The translations under genes and the position numbers were made by a program. Below, one piece after another: positions 54,187 through 63,176 of a DNA stretch of 64,000 bases. Each line of letters begins with the position of its first letter. The stretch's first letter is position 1. Below the pieces are notes generated by a model. It was not told the DNA's origin and made no database searches. It saw only the letters and a list, made by a program, of their open reading frames with translations. The stretch comes from Actinomadura viridilutea (GTDB lineage: Bacteria; Actinomycetota; Actinomycetes; Streptosporangiales; Streptosporangiaceae), in NCBI GenBank assembly GCA_003001795.1, contig PVNI01000016.1, positions 104,241-168,240 on the forward strand. Reading direction: 5' to 3'.

Positions 54187-54449
54187 GCCCCGCAGGCCGA
54201 GGCGACGCGAGACTGCGCCCGAAGGACGTCTCGACACAGTTCTCCACGATGCCTGGGTCTCCGGCGGAGACGGCAGCAGCCCTCGCCCCAATCCCAGGAG
54301 GTCGGTCGCGACTTGCCGACTGTGACCAGGGCCGGGGCCCATGGGGACCCGTCGTCGTCGACGACCTCCACTCGCTGCTCGGGCCCGACCACGCCGAGCT
54401 CAGGGGGACACCGTCAACGCGCCCCCCAGAGTTCTTGCTGGAGGAGAAG

Positions 54450-54674
54450 ATGAAGACCGAGTCCCGGTGGTACAGCGAAACCGCCAACGCCTGGATCGCC
54501 GAAGGGGAGATCAAAGGCGAGATCAGGATTCTGTTCCGGATCTTGGCCAACCGGGGGATCGAGCTGACCGAGGAGCAGCGGCGGCGCATCGACGAGTGCA
54601 TGGATCCGGAACTGGTGGAGGCGTGGGCGGATCGTGCGTTGACCGTCTCGACCGCCGACGAGTTGTTCGCCTGA
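54450..54674 (+). pseudogene. C-terminal relic of a larger conserved actinobacterial protein
   Basis: A 74-codon frame starting at ATG 54450 after GGAGGAGAAG. The sequence (WIAEGEIKGEIRILFRILANRG ... DPELVEAWADRALTV) is the typical tail of roughly 300-residue actinobacterial proteins of unknown function that end in a GEGEAKAVL-type helix pair, often near transposition or defence genes. The frame extends upstream to 54249 with decaying sequence. The N-terminal domain is missing, so this is probably a fragment, though translation of the tail is possible. Confidence 0.55.
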
Positions 54675-54789
54675 TGTGCGCTCCTGTGACTGCGAGTACC
54701 TGAGTTGCTCTCGCGCCCCGGACCGCTGGCGTTGTGGTATGGGCCCGCATCGGCCGGATGCGGCCGTGGTGGCGGTCTGAGCCCGCCGT

Positions 54790-54795
54790 TAGCGT
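54790..54795 (+). promoter_or_regulatory. -10 box, leaderless promoter candidate for kinase
   Basis: TAGCGT lies 7 nt before ATG 54803; no ribosome binding site is seen. Confidence 0.4.
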
Positions 54796-54802
54796 TTTGA
54801 GC

Positions 54803-56215
54803 ATGATCGCGTCACCAGGGTGGGTGCTGGCGGAACGGTACCGACTGGACGACCTGATCGGCCGTGGTGGCATGGGGGCCGTGTGGCGGTCCTGGGATGC
54901 CATGCTCGACCGGTGGGTCGCCGTCAAGGAGGTGTCGCCGCCCGACGGCTTGAGCGAGGCCGACGTGGCCCTGCTGCACGAGCGGGTGCTGCGCGAGGCG
55001 CGGGCGGCGGCGCGGCTCGACCATCCGGCGATCGTGCCCGTGCACGATGTGATCATCGCGGACGGGCGGCCCTGGATCGTGATGAAGCTGGTGAACGGCC
55101 GGTCACTCGATCAGGTGGTGAGGGAGAACGGTCCGCTGCCGCCCGAGCGCGTCGCGCGCATCGGGGTGCAGGTTCTGGACGCGTTGCGCGCCGCACACGC
55201 CCAAGGGGTGCTGCATCGAGACGTCACTCCGCGCAACGTGTTGCTGTCGGAGGACGGCCGGGCCCTGTTGACGGATTTCGGCATCGCGGCCGTCTCTGGG
55301 ACCACCCGGCTCACCCAGACGGGTGAGCTCGTCGGTTCTCCCGGTTACATGGCTCCCGAACGCCTGCGCGGCGATGTGGGAGGGCCGGAATCAGATTTGT
55401 GGTCGCTCGGTGCCACCTTGTACAAGGCCGTCGAGGGGGAACCCGCCTATCGGGCGGACGAGCTCGCCGCCCTCGTGGGGGCCGTCCTCACCCAGGAGCC
55501 GGCGCCGATGCGTCGTGCCGGGCAGTTGGCTCCGTTGGTGATGAGCCTGCTGGCCAGGGACCCTGCCCATCGGCCCAGCGCCGAACAGGCTCGGGCGGAA
55601 CTCGAGCGAGTGGCGGCGGGAGGCCCCGCCGCCGCGATGCCGGTGGCGCCGTCGCCTGCCGCCGCCGCCTCGCCCGAGGCTGGGGCCGCGGTGCAGGCCG
55701 AGCACGGCATCGACATCAGGCCGAACGTGCTGCCGGTCTTCGGTTTCGCAAGCCTCGGGTGGACGTTCCCGATGCTGCTGCTGGCCTTCCTCGCGGCGTT
55801 GAAGTCGGCCGGATGGAGACTCGATCAAGTGCCGTTGACGGCGGTCTTCGTCCCCCTGGGCGGCGGCCTCGTGTTCGGCCTGCTCATGACGGCTCTGGTG
55901 GCCAGGCAAAGGTGCACCATGCGGTCTTCCGGCCTGACCCTGCGCGCTTTCCGGAAGACGGCCGAGATTCCTGCGTCCGCTATCAGAGGAGTCGGCATCG
56001 TCTCGCGCGCGATGCACCGGTACCTGGTCGTCTGGTTCGACCCCCGGCATGTGGCGGTCCAGGAACGGCCCCTCAAGACGTTCCTCAGGCAGGGACGCAA
56101 GGTCACCAAGACGGACGGCGTGCTCGGCTTCGGCCTGTCGTTCTGCCGTCCACCGGCGGCCGACATCAGGGCGTACGTGGAGGGCACGGGGCTCGCGCCG
56201 TGGCTGACCCAGTGA
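54803..56215 (+). CDS. Ser/Thr kinase-like protein with altered catalytic loop and membrane C-terminus
   Basis: This 470-residue protein has a PknB-like kinase domain (about 10-270) with GRGGMGAVWRSW, the VAVKEV Lys, DFG in LTDFGIAAV and GSPGYMAPERL. The catalytic loop reads HRDVTPRN: the Lys of HRDxKxxN is Thr. HRD Asp and Asn are kept, so weak activity remains possible. The C-terminal part has two hydrophobic helices (about 320-340 and 350-372) and a cytosolic-looking PH-like beta domain (about 380-465) instead of an external sensor. Located in the accessory zone after the RHS module. Confidence 0.85.
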   Translation: MIASPGWVLAERYRLDDLIGRGGMGAVWRSWDAMLDRWVAVKEVSPPDGLSEADVALLHERVLREARAAARLDHPAIVPVHDVIIADGRPWIVMKLVNGRSLDQVVRENGPLPPERVARIGVQVLDALRAAHAQGVLHRDVTPRNVLLSEDGRALLTDFGIAAVSGTTRLTQTGELVGSPGYMAPERLRGDVGGPESDLWSLGATLYKAVEGEPAYRADELAALVGAVLTQEPAPMRRAGQLAPLVMSLLARDPAHRPSAEQARAELERVAAGGPAAAMPVAPSPAAAASPEAGAAVQAEHGIDIRPNVLPVFGFASLGWTFPMLLLAFLAALKSAGWRLDQVPLTAVFVPLGGGLVFGLLMTALVARQRCTMRSSGLTLRAFRKTAEIPASAIRGVGIVSRAMHRYLVVWFDPRHVAVQERPLKTFLRQGRKVTKTDGVLGFGLSFCRPPAADIRAYVEGTGLAPWLTQ

Positions 56216-56359
56216 CGGTCTATCCGGCATAGCCGGCGGCGAAGGGGCTGCTGGGCGGTCCCTTTTTGGATCGACACCAGATTCCTGCACGCGGTTCCCT
56301 CTGGCTGACCCCACCCGCGTTCGGGAGCCTGCCGCATGGGCGGTGGAACGCCGACTGCT

Positions 56360-56365
56360 TAGGTT
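56360..56365 (+). promoter_or_regulatory. -10 box, leaderless promoter candidate for small peptide gene
   Basis: TAGGTT lies 7 nt before ATG 56373. Confidence 0.35.
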
Positions 56366-56372
56366 CGCTGAC

Positions 56373-56498
56373 ATGAGCAGAAAGAGGCGGGTCGCGGTAG
56401 TGATCGCGATGGTTCTCGCGATGCTGCTGGCGGGGGCATTGCCGCCACCGGACAACCCCGCCAACGGACTGACCGGTCACTGGCACGTGGGCCGGTGA
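56373..56498 (+). CDS. Possible 41-residue single-helix membrane peptide
   Basis: A short frame with a basic start (MSRKRR), one hydrophobic helix (about residues 7-23) and a Pro/Gly tail. The promoter box at the leaderless distance supports it. No family is known. The same frame continues past the TGA into the GntR relic, so it could instead be debris of that gene's rearranged 5' end. Confidence 0.4.
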   Translation: MSRKRRVAVVIAMVLAMLLAGALPPPDNPANGLTGHWHVGR

Positions 56499-56913
56499 CT
56501 CGTCGTGCGCAAGGGCCCCGCGGCCAAGGCGCCGGCGGCGCCGGAGAGTCGGAAACCGAAGGTCATCGTGCAGCGCGCGCTGCCGACCGATCCGGCGACC
56601 CGCGGGTCGGCGTCGCTGTTCATGACCGAAGCCGAGCGACAGGGGATCCGGCCAGGGCGCCGCATCGTCACTGCAGGCGGCGATCGAAGCGCTCGGGTAC
56701 GCCTTCGGGCACGCCGAGGAGACGCTGACCGCGCGTCCGGCGACGCGGTTCGAAGCTGACACGCTCGAACTGGACCCGGGTGAGTGGGTGGTGCAGATCC
56801 TGCGGGCCTCCTACTTCACTGAAGACACGCCCGTGCACACGCTGGAGACGATCTGCGCCGCCACGCGCCACATCTTCACCATCGGCCAGGTCGGCGGCCT
56901 CGACGAGTTTTGA
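56499..56913 (+). pseudogene. Decayed GntR family regulator (UTRA domain remnants)
   Basis: The first frame carries LVVRKGP, then PKVIVQRALPTDPATRGSA and MTEAERQGIRPGRRIVTA, the linker and start of a UTRA ligand domain. About 10 codons later a different frame carries EALGYAFGHAEETLTARPAT and GEWVVQILRASYFTEDTPVHTLETI, the end of the same domain, with a proper stop at 56911. The middle of UTRA (roughly 70 codons) and the N-terminal helix-turn-helix are missing. This is an internal deletion plus frameshift. Confidence 0.7.
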
Positions 56914-56996
56914 GTCCATCCCCGCAGCTTGCCGGGCTCGCTGGTGCGGGAACGCGGACCCGATACCGTAGCGCCGGACGCGCGTTGCGCGGGTGG

Positions 56997-58022
56997 TCAG
57001 TGATCCACGCGCCAGCGGTGGATCGCTTCGCCGTGGTGGGTCAGCCATGTTCCGTCCCCGAGCGGGATCGCCGCGCAGAGGTCGTCCGAGCAGTGGGTGT
57101 CGGGATAAACGATCATGCCGTGGGGGCGTCCTGAGGCGACGAGCCAGTGGCTCGACGGGCGCCAGCGGTCCGACCCGAAGATCTCGACTTCGGCCTCGTC
57201 GTAGTCGTCCTCCAGGCTGAGCAGCAGGGTGTCGGCGTCCAGGAAGCCGCCGCTGGGCGCGGAGAGATAGGGGCGGATGTGCCCCGGCTCGGCGTCCTTC
57301 TCCGATGCGAGGAGATCGGCACACGTGACGACGGCGCCGGTGTCGTGCCACCGCGCATCAGTGGTGTCCCCGCTTCTCCCGACGGTGACGAATCCTGAGC
57401 CGTTCGGGGCGGCGTCCAAGAGCGCGCGGTCCGGGATCAGGGAGAGCTCGCCGTCGCGGCCGACTGCGTAGGTCGCCGCCTGGGAGGTGCTTTGGACGCC
57501 CACCGCGACGGCTTGTCCGTTGGCGTGCAAAGCCAGGTGAACGGAACGGCTGCGGCCTCCGAACGGGACGACCAGGCGTTGCAGTTCGTCCCCGGCCGGG
57601 GTCAGCAGCAGGAGGCACACCGTGTCGCCGTCGGCCCCCGGATCAGGAGGAGCGGCCAGCCACAGTCGATTGGACCGGGCCCACCGGACGTGGCGGGCGG
57701 AGGCCGCCGGGCGCGTCCACAACACCCGCCCGTCCCGCGTGACGAGCCGGTAGGAGTGCTCTTCCACGAGCACGGCATGGGACAGGTCCGGCGCCACCGG
57801 ACCTGAGCCGACGATCGGCGGCCCCTCGGATCTGCCGGGAAAGACCGCCACGGGGTCGGTGGCAGAGCGGGTTCCGGACGTCAGTTCGTAGACCCGCAGC
57901 GCCTCACCGGTCCTGACGATCAGACGCGGCGGGGACGCCGCACGGTCGATCACAGCCGTGCCGCCTCCCAGCAGAGCGGCGTCGCCGGTCCGGTACTCGT
58001 CCACGAGCAGTGGACGGATCAT
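56997..58022 (-). CDS. Predicted beta-propeller (WD40-like) protein
   Basis: This 341-residue soluble protein is made of repeated beta-strand units: VRWARSNRLWLAA, VHLALHANGQAVAVG, GELSLIPDRALL and GGFLDADTLLLSL recur at about 45-50 residue spacing. This suggests a six- or seven-bladed propeller. No signal peptide or enzyme motif is seen and I do not recognise the family. It could be a scaffold or binding protein. It lies 69 nt downstream of clpB on the same strand, so it may be cotranscribed as a last gene of the heat-shock operon. Confidence 0.7.
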   Translation of the reverse strand: MIRPLLVDEYRTGDAALLGGGTAVIDRAASPPRLIVRTGEALRVYELTSGTRSATDPVAVFPGRSEGPPIVGSGPVAPDLSHAVLVEEHSYRLVTRDGRVLWTRPAASARHVRWARSNRLWLAAPPDPGADGDTVCLLLLTPAGDELQRLVVPFGGRSRSVHLALHANGQAVAVGVQSTSQAATYAVGRDGELSLIPDRALLDAAPNGSGFVTVGRSGDTTDARWHDTGAVVTCADLLASEKDAEPGHIRPYLSAPSGGFLDADTLLLSLEDDYDEAEVEIFGSDRWRPSSHWLVASGRPHGMIVYPDTHCSDDLCAAIPLGDGTWLTHHGEAIHRWRVDH

Positions 58023-58091
58023 TCTGACGCCTCCTCCGCGCGCGCCGGGGGCATGCGCGACCGGTCACCGGCGGTCCGGTGACCGGTCGTG

Positions 58092-60689
58092 TCACTTGGC
58101 CAGATTGACCGCGTGGGCCGGGGCGACGGTGAGGGCGTCGGCGCTGTCGGCGCGGTCGACGACGACCTCGTCGCCGTCGCGGATCTCGCCGGACAGCAGG
58201 GCGCGGGCCAGCTGGTCGCCGATGGCCGACTGCACCAGGCGGCGCAGCGGGCGGGCGCCGTACTGCGGGTCGAAGCCGGTCAGCGCCAGCCACTCGCGGG
58301 CCGCCTCGGTGACGGTCAGCGTCAGGCGGCGGTCGGCCAGACGGCGGCGCAGCCGGTCGATCTGCAGGTCGACGATGCCGGTGAGCTCCTCGGTGGACAG
58401 GGAGTCGAACACGATCACCTCGTCCAGCCGGTTGAGGAACTCGGGCTTGAACGAGGCCCGGACGGTGTCCATGACGGCCGACCGCTTGGCCTCGTCCGAC
58501 AGGTCGGCGTCCATGAGGAACTGCGACCCGAGGTTGGACGTCAGGATCAGGATCGTGTTGCGGAAGTCGACCGTGTGGCCCTGCCCGTCGGTCAGACGGC
58601 CGTCGTCCAGCACCTGCAGGAGGATGTCGAAGATCTCCGGGTGGGCCTTCTCCACCTCGTCCAGCAGCACCACCGAGTACGGCCGGCGCCGCACCGCCTC
58701 GGTGAGCTGGCCGCCCTCCTCGTAGCCGACGTAGCCGGGCGGCGCGCCGACCAGCCGGGCCACGCTGTGCTTCTCGGAGTACTCGCTCATGTCGATGCGG
58801 GTCATCGCCCGCTCGTCGTCGAACAGGAACTCCGCGAGGGCCTTCGCCAGCTCCGTCTTGCCGACGCCGGTCGGGCCGAGGAACAGGAACGACCCGGTCG
58901 GACGGTCGGGGTCGGAGATGCCGGTGCGGGCCCGCCGCACCGCGTCGGAGACGGCGCGCACGGCGGCCTTCTGGCCGATGATGCGCTTGCCGAGCTCGTC
59001 CTCCATGCGCAGCAGCTTGGCGGTCTCGCCTTCGAGCAGGCGGCCCGCGGGGATGCCGGTCCAGGACGCCACGACCTCGGCGACGTCGTCCGGGCCGACC
59101 TCCTCCTTCACCATGGCCTCGCGGGTCTCGGCCTGCTGGGACGCCTCCTGCAGCTGCTTCTCCAGCGCGGGGATCTCCCCGTACATGAGGCGGGCGGACG
59201 TCTCCAGGTCGCCGTCGCGCTGGGCGCGCTCGGCCTCGCCGCGCAGCTGGTCGATCCGCTCCTTGATCTCGCCGACCCGGTTCAGCTCGGCCTTCTCCCG
59301 GTCCCAGCGCGCGTTGAGGGCGTTCAGCTGCTCCTGCTTGTCGGCCAGGTCCTTGCGCAGCCGCTCCAGGCGCTGGCGGGACGCCTCGTCGGTCTCCTTG
59401 GCCAGCGCCAGCTCCTCCATGCGCAGCCGGTCGACGGTGCGCTGCAGCTCGTCGATCTCGACGGGACGCGAGTCGATCTCCATGCGCAGCCGGGACGCGG
59501 CCTCGTCCACCAGGTCGATCGCCTTGTCCGGCAGGAACCGGGCGGTGATGTACCGGTCGGACAGGGACGCGGCGGCGACCAGGGCCGAGTCGTTGATCTG
59601 GACCTTGTGGTGCGCCTCGTAGCGGCCCTTGAGGCCGCGCAGGATCGCGATCGTGTCCTCGACCGACGGCTCGCCCACGTACACCTGCTGGAACCGGCGC
59701 TCCAGCGCGGCGTCCTTCTCGATCCGCTCCCGGTACTCGTCCAGCGTGGTCGCGCCGATCATGCGCAGCTCGCCGCGGGCCAGCATCGGCTTGAGCATGT
59801 TGCCCGCGTCCATCGCGCCCTCCGCCGCGCCCGCGCCGACCACGGTGTGCAGCTCGTCGATGAACGTGATGATCCGGCCCTCGCTGGCCTTGATCTCGTT
59901 GAGGACGGCCTTGAGGCGCTCCTCGAACTCGCCGCGGTACTTGGCGCCCGCGACCATCGCGCCGAGGTCCAGGGCGACCAGCTGCTTGTCCCGCAGCGAC
60001 TCGGGGACGTCCCCGGCCACGATCCGCTGCGCCAGGCCCTCCACGACGGCGGTCTTGCCGACGCCGGGCTCGCCGATCAGCACCGGGTTGTTCTTGGTGC
60101 GCCGCGACAGCACCTGCACGACGCGGCGGATCTCGGTGTCGCGGCCGATCACCGGGTCCAGCTTGCCCTCGCGGGCCCGCGCGGTCAGGTCGACGCCGTA
60201 CTTCTCCAGCGCCTGGTAGGTGTCCTCGGGGTTCTCGCTGGTGACGCGGGCGTGCCCGCGCACCCGCTCGAACGCCTCCAGCAGCGCCTGCGGCGTCGCC
60301 CCGAACTCCTTGAGCACGTCGGCCACGGCGCCGCCGTCGGAGGCCAGGCCCACGAGCAGGTGCTCGGTGGAGACGTACTCGTCCTCCAGCCGCCTGGCGT
60401 GGTTGGCGGCGGTGTTCATCGCCACGATGAGCTGGCGGGACAGCTGCGGCGACGACACGGTCGCGCCCGCCGCCCTCGGCAGCCGCTCCAGCAGCTCCTC
60501 GGCGCGGCGCCGCACCGCCCGCCAGTCGGCGCCGACCGCCTCCAGCAGCGGCACGGCCGTGCCGTCGCTCAACCCGATCAGCGCCGTCAGCAGGTGCGGC
60601 GGCTCCACCTGCGGGTGGCCCTCGGCTGCGGCCCGGCGGACCGCGACCGACACCGCCTCCTGGCTCTTCTGCGTCAGCTTGTAGTCCAT
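58092..60689 (-). CDS. clpB: ATP-dependent disaggregase ClpB
   Basis: This 865-residue Hsp100 has an N-domain (1-145), AAA-1 with Walker A GEPGVGKT (about 205), a coiled-coil M-domain (about 400-520) and AAA-2 with Walker A GPTGVGKT (about 605). The C-terminal D2-small domain includes GARPLRRLVQ. With DnaK/DnaJ/GrpE it extracts proteins from aggregates. It lies 45 nt after hspR with no HspR box or terminator visible between, so here it appears to be part of the dnaK operon. The start ATG follows GAGG. Confidence 0.96.
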   Translation of the reverse strand: MDYKLTQKSQEAVSVAVRRAAAEGHPQVEPPHLLTALIGLSDGTAVPLLEAVGADWRAVRRRAEELLERLPRAAGATVSSPQLSRQLIVAMNTAANHARRLEDEYVSTEHLLVGLASDGGAVADVLKEFGATPQALLEAFERVRGHARVTSENPEDTYQALEKYGVDLTARAREGKLDPVIGRDTEIRRVVQVLSRRTKNNPVLIGEPGVGKTAVVEGLAQRIVAGDVPESLRDKQLVALDLGAMVAGAKYRGEFEERLKAVLNEIKASEGRIITFIDELHTVVGAGAAEGAMDAGNMLKPMLARGELRMIGATTLDEYRERIEKDAALERRFQQVYVGEPSVEDTIAILRGLKGRYEAHHKVQINDSALVAAASLSDRYITARFLPDKAIDLVDEAASRLRMEIDSRPVEIDELQRTVDRLRMEELALAKETDEASRQRLERLRKDLADKQEQLNALNARWDREKAELNRVGEIKERIDQLRGEAERAQRDGDLETSARLMYGEIPALEKQLQEASQQAETREAMVKEEVGPDDVAEVVASWTGIPAGRLLEGETAKLLRMEDELGKRIIGQKAAVRAVSDAVRRARTGISDPDRPTGSFLFLGPTGVGKTELAKALAEFLFDDERAMTRIDMSEYSEKHSVARLVGAPPGYVGYEEGGQLTEAVRRRPYSVVLLDEVEKAHPEIFDILLQVLDDGRLTDGQGHTVDFRNTILILTSNLGSQFLMDADLSDEAKRSAVMDTVRASFKPEFLNRLDEVIVFDSLSTEELTGIVDLQIDRLRRRLADRRLTLTVTEAAREWLALTGFDPQYGARPLRRLVQSAIGDQLARALLSGEIRDGDEVVVDRADSADALTVAPAHAVNLAK

Positions 60690-60734
60690 GTGCCTCAGCT
60701 CCCCCTCGGCCTCGGCGGGCCGGTATCGGCGGCG

Positions 60735-61181
60735 CTAATCGCGGTGGCGTTCCTGCCACAGCACCACGCTGGTGCTGCGGATGGGCACGAGGTCGCCTCC
60801 GGAGCCGCCGCCGGTGTCCCCGCGGCGCCGCTGCTGCGCCAGGCGCGCCGCGACGGCGCGGGTGGACTCGAGTTCGTTGCTCAGCTCCTCCAGCGCGGCC
60901 CGGGCGGCCTCCAGCTCCTCGCGGAGCCGGGCGTTCTCGCGCTGCAGTTCCAGGATGTGCTTGATGCCCGACAGGTTGATGCCCTCCTCCTGGGAGAGCC
61001 GCTGGATCTCCCGCAGCATCACGATGTCGCGCATCGAGTACCGGCGTCCCCGCCCGGCCGTGCGGCCGGGGGAGACCAGCCCGAGCCGGTCGTAGGTGCG
61101 CAGCGTCTGCGGATGCAGCCCGGACAGCTGCGCGGCCACGGAGATCACGTAGACCGGGGTGTCGTCGCCGAACGGCTCCAT
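60735..61181 (-). CDS. hspR: Heat-shock repressor HspR (MerR family)
   Basis: This 148-residue repressor has an N-terminal MerR winged helix (about 10-80: YVISVAAQLSGLHPQTLRTYDRLGL, RRYSMRDI), a coiled coil (about 85-125) and a C-terminal Gly-rich and basic tail. HspR binds HAIR repeats (CTTGAGT-N7-ACTCAAG) upstream of dnaK and uses DnaK as corepressor. The dnaK promoter lies outside the window. ATG 61181 is chosen over 61235 because it fits the family start and follows GGAGGAG. The start lies 7 nt after dnaJ. Confidence 0.93.
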   Translation of the reverse strand: MEPFGDDTPVYVISVAAQLSGLHPQTLRTYDRLGLVSPGRTAGRGRRYSMRDIVMLREIQRLSQEEGINLSGIKHILELQRENARLREELEAARAALEELSNELESTRAVAARLAQQRRRGDTGGGSGGDLVPIRSTSVVLWQERHRD

Positions 61182-61188
61182 GGGGCGC

Positions 61189-62346
61189 TCACTCCTCCCT
61201 GGCCTGCCGCAGCAGCTCGCCGCGGAGCTCGTCACCGCCGCCCGCCGCGCGCAGCCGCTCCAGCAGCTCGCGGGTCGGGTCGTCGACCTTCTGCGGCACC
61301 TGCACCTCGACGGTCACCAGCAGGTCGCCCTTGGTGCCGTCGCGCCGCGGCGCGCCGCGGCCGCGCACCCGGAAGGTGCGGCCGTTGGGGGTGCCCTCCG
61401 GCAGGCGCAGCGTCACCGGCTGCCCCCCGAACGTCGGCACCTTGATCTCCGCGCCGAGCGCGGCCTCCGCGAACGTCACCGGGACCGTCAGGGTCAGGTT
61501 GTCGCCGCTGCGGCCGAACACGGCGTGCGGCCGCACCTTGATGTTCACGTACAGGTCGCCGGCCGGGCCGCCGTTCTCGCCGGGCGCGCCCTTGCCCCGC
61601 AGCCGGATCTTCTGCCCGTCCTTGACGCCCGCGGGGATGCGCGCCTGGATCGTGCGGGTGCCGGTGGCGCGGCCGCTGCCGCGGCAGTTCGGGCACGGGT
61701 CGTCCACCACCAGCCCGCGGCCCCGGCACTGCCGGCACGGCTCCTGGAACCCGAAGCTGCCCAGGTTGCGGGTCTCCATGCCGGTGCCCTCGCAGGACGG
61801 GCACACCCGCGGCACGGTGCCGCTGCGGGCGCCGGTGCCCTGGCAGCTCGGGCACGCCTTCTCGCTGCTCAGCCGGATCGGCACGGTCGCGCCCGACAGC
61901 GACTTGCCGAACGACAGCGTCACCTCGGTCTCGACGTCGGCGCCGCGCCGCGCCCGCCGGGCGCCGGCCGTGGTCCGGGTGCCGCGTCCGAACAGTCCGC
62001 CGAACAGGTCGCCGAGGCGCTCCCCGGCGCCGCCGGCCGCCCCGGTCTGCCCGAAGAGGTCCCCCAGGTCGAAGCCGAAGCCGCCGCCCTGCTGGCCGCC
62101 GCGGAACCCGCCCGGCATCGACCGCAACGCGTCGTACTCTCTGCGCCGCTTCTCGTCGGACAGGACGTCGTAGGCCTCGGACACCTCCTTGAACCGGTCC
62201 TCGGCTTCGCTGTCGCCCTTGTTGGCGTCCGGGTGGTACTTGCGGGCCAGCTTGCGGTAAGCCTTCTTGATTTCGTCCTGCGAGGCCGTCTTCGAGACAC
62301 CGAGGACCTTGTAGTAGTCCTTCTCCAGGTAGTCCTTGGTGCTCAC
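61189..62346 (-). CDS. dnaJ: Chaperone DnaJ
   Basis: This 385-residue type I J-protein has a J-domain (about 9-75) with YHPDANKG, a Gly/Phe-rich region, four zinc-finger repeats (CPSCQGTG, CPSCEGTG, CRQCRGRG, CPNCRGSG; about 165-235) and a C-terminal substrate domain. It stimulates DnaK's ATPase. The GTG start lies 95 nt after the grpE stop, with a strong hairpin in between. Part of dnaK-grpE-dnaJ-hspR-clpB. Confidence 0.96.
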   Translation of the reverse strand: MSTKDYLEKDYYKVLGVSKTASQDEIKKAYRKLARKYHPDANKGDSEAEDRFKEVSEAYDVLSDEKRRREYDALRSMPGGFRGGQQGGGFGFDLGDLFGQTGAAGGAGERLGDLFGGLFGRGTRTTAGARRARRGADVETEVTLSFGKSLSGATVPIRLSSEKACPSCQGTGARSGTVPRVCPSCEGTGMETRNLGSFGFQEPCRQCRGRGLVVDDPCPNCRGSGRATGTRTIQARIPAGVKDGQKIRLRGKGAPGENGGPAGDLYVNIKVRPHAVFGRSGDNLTLTVPVTFAEAALGAEIKVPTFGGQPVTLRLPEGTPNGRTFRVRGRGAPRRDGTKGDLLVTVEVQVPQKVDDPTRELLERLRAAGGGDELRGELLRQAREE

Positions 62347-62389
62347 GGTGCCCCGCTCTCTGCTCGCGCCACGTTCGTCGTTCGTCTGG

Positions 62390-62428
62390 ACGGTCCCGCC
62401 TCGATCATCGTCGTCGAGGCGGGACCGT
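62390..62428 (-). other. Strong intercistronic stem between grpE and dnaJ
   Basis: A perfect 15-bp inverted repeat ACGGTCCCGCCTCGA / TCGAGGCGGGACCGT with a 9-nt loop fills most of the grpE-dnaJ gap. No U tract follows, so it may be a partial terminator, an RNA stabiliser or a processing site that lowers or separates dnaJ-hspR-clpB expression. Confidence 0.75.
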
Positions 62429-62441
62429 CGCGGAAGGGGAT

Positions 62442-63172
62442 CTACTTGCCGTCGCCGGCGGAATCGGGCTCGCCGCCCTCGCCCTCGGCCTTGCCGTCGC
62501 CCTCGGCCGCGGCCGACTCGGCGGCGGACTCGGCGGCCTGGCCGCCGTCCTCGGCCGCGGGGGCGGGCTCGGCCACCGCGACCCGCGCGGGCCGCAGCAC
62601 CCGCTCGCCGATCCGGTAGCCGGGCTGCAGGACGTCCACGCAGGTGGTGTCGGTCACCTCGGACGAGTACGAGTGCATGAGGGCCTCGTGCACCATCGGG
62701 TCGAACGGCTCGCCCTTCTCCCCGAACTTCTCCAGCCCGAGCTTGCCGACCACCGCCTCGAGGGCCTCGCCGACCGACTTGAACCCGCCGGTCAGCTCGC
62801 CGTGCTCGCGGGCGCGGCCGATGTCGTCCAGCACCGGCAGCAGCTCGTTGAGCACGTTGGCCAGCGCCTGCTCGCGCACCGCCAGCCGGTCGCGCTCGAC
62901 CCGCTTGCGGTAGTTGTCGTACTCGGCCTTCAGCCGCTGCAGGTCGGCGGTCCGCTCCTCGAGCTGGGCCTTCAGCGCCGCGACCTCCTCACCGCCGCCC
63001 GACGACGCGGGCGCGGCCGGCTGCGCCGCGCCGGAGCCGCCCTTGCCGGACGCCGACGCGGCCTGGTTCTGGCCGCTCTCCCGGACCTTGCCGGTCTCGG
63101 GGTCGATGCGGCGCCGGTCGCGGATCACCGGGGCCTCGCGCTCCTCGCCCTCGCCCTTGCCGGGAGGGGTCG

Positions 63173-63176
<4 letters not shown>
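62442..63176 (-). CDS. grpE: Nucleotide exchange factor GrpE
   Basis: This 244-residue protein has a low-complexity N-terminal tail (1-55), the GrpE long coiled coil (about 60-105: EERTADLQRLKAEYDNYRKR) and the beta-wing domain (about 150-205, GEPFDPMVHEALMHS). An unusually Glu/Ala/Gly-rich C-terminal tail follows (about 205-244). It exchanges ADP on DnaK. The GTG start overlaps the dnaK stop (GTGA). Confidence 0.95.

Noticed and set aside
54249..54449. Upstream extension of the 54450 relic as a full gene
   Set aside because: The extension has weak codon bias and no family similarity; the ribosome binding site supports ATG 54450 if anything is translated.
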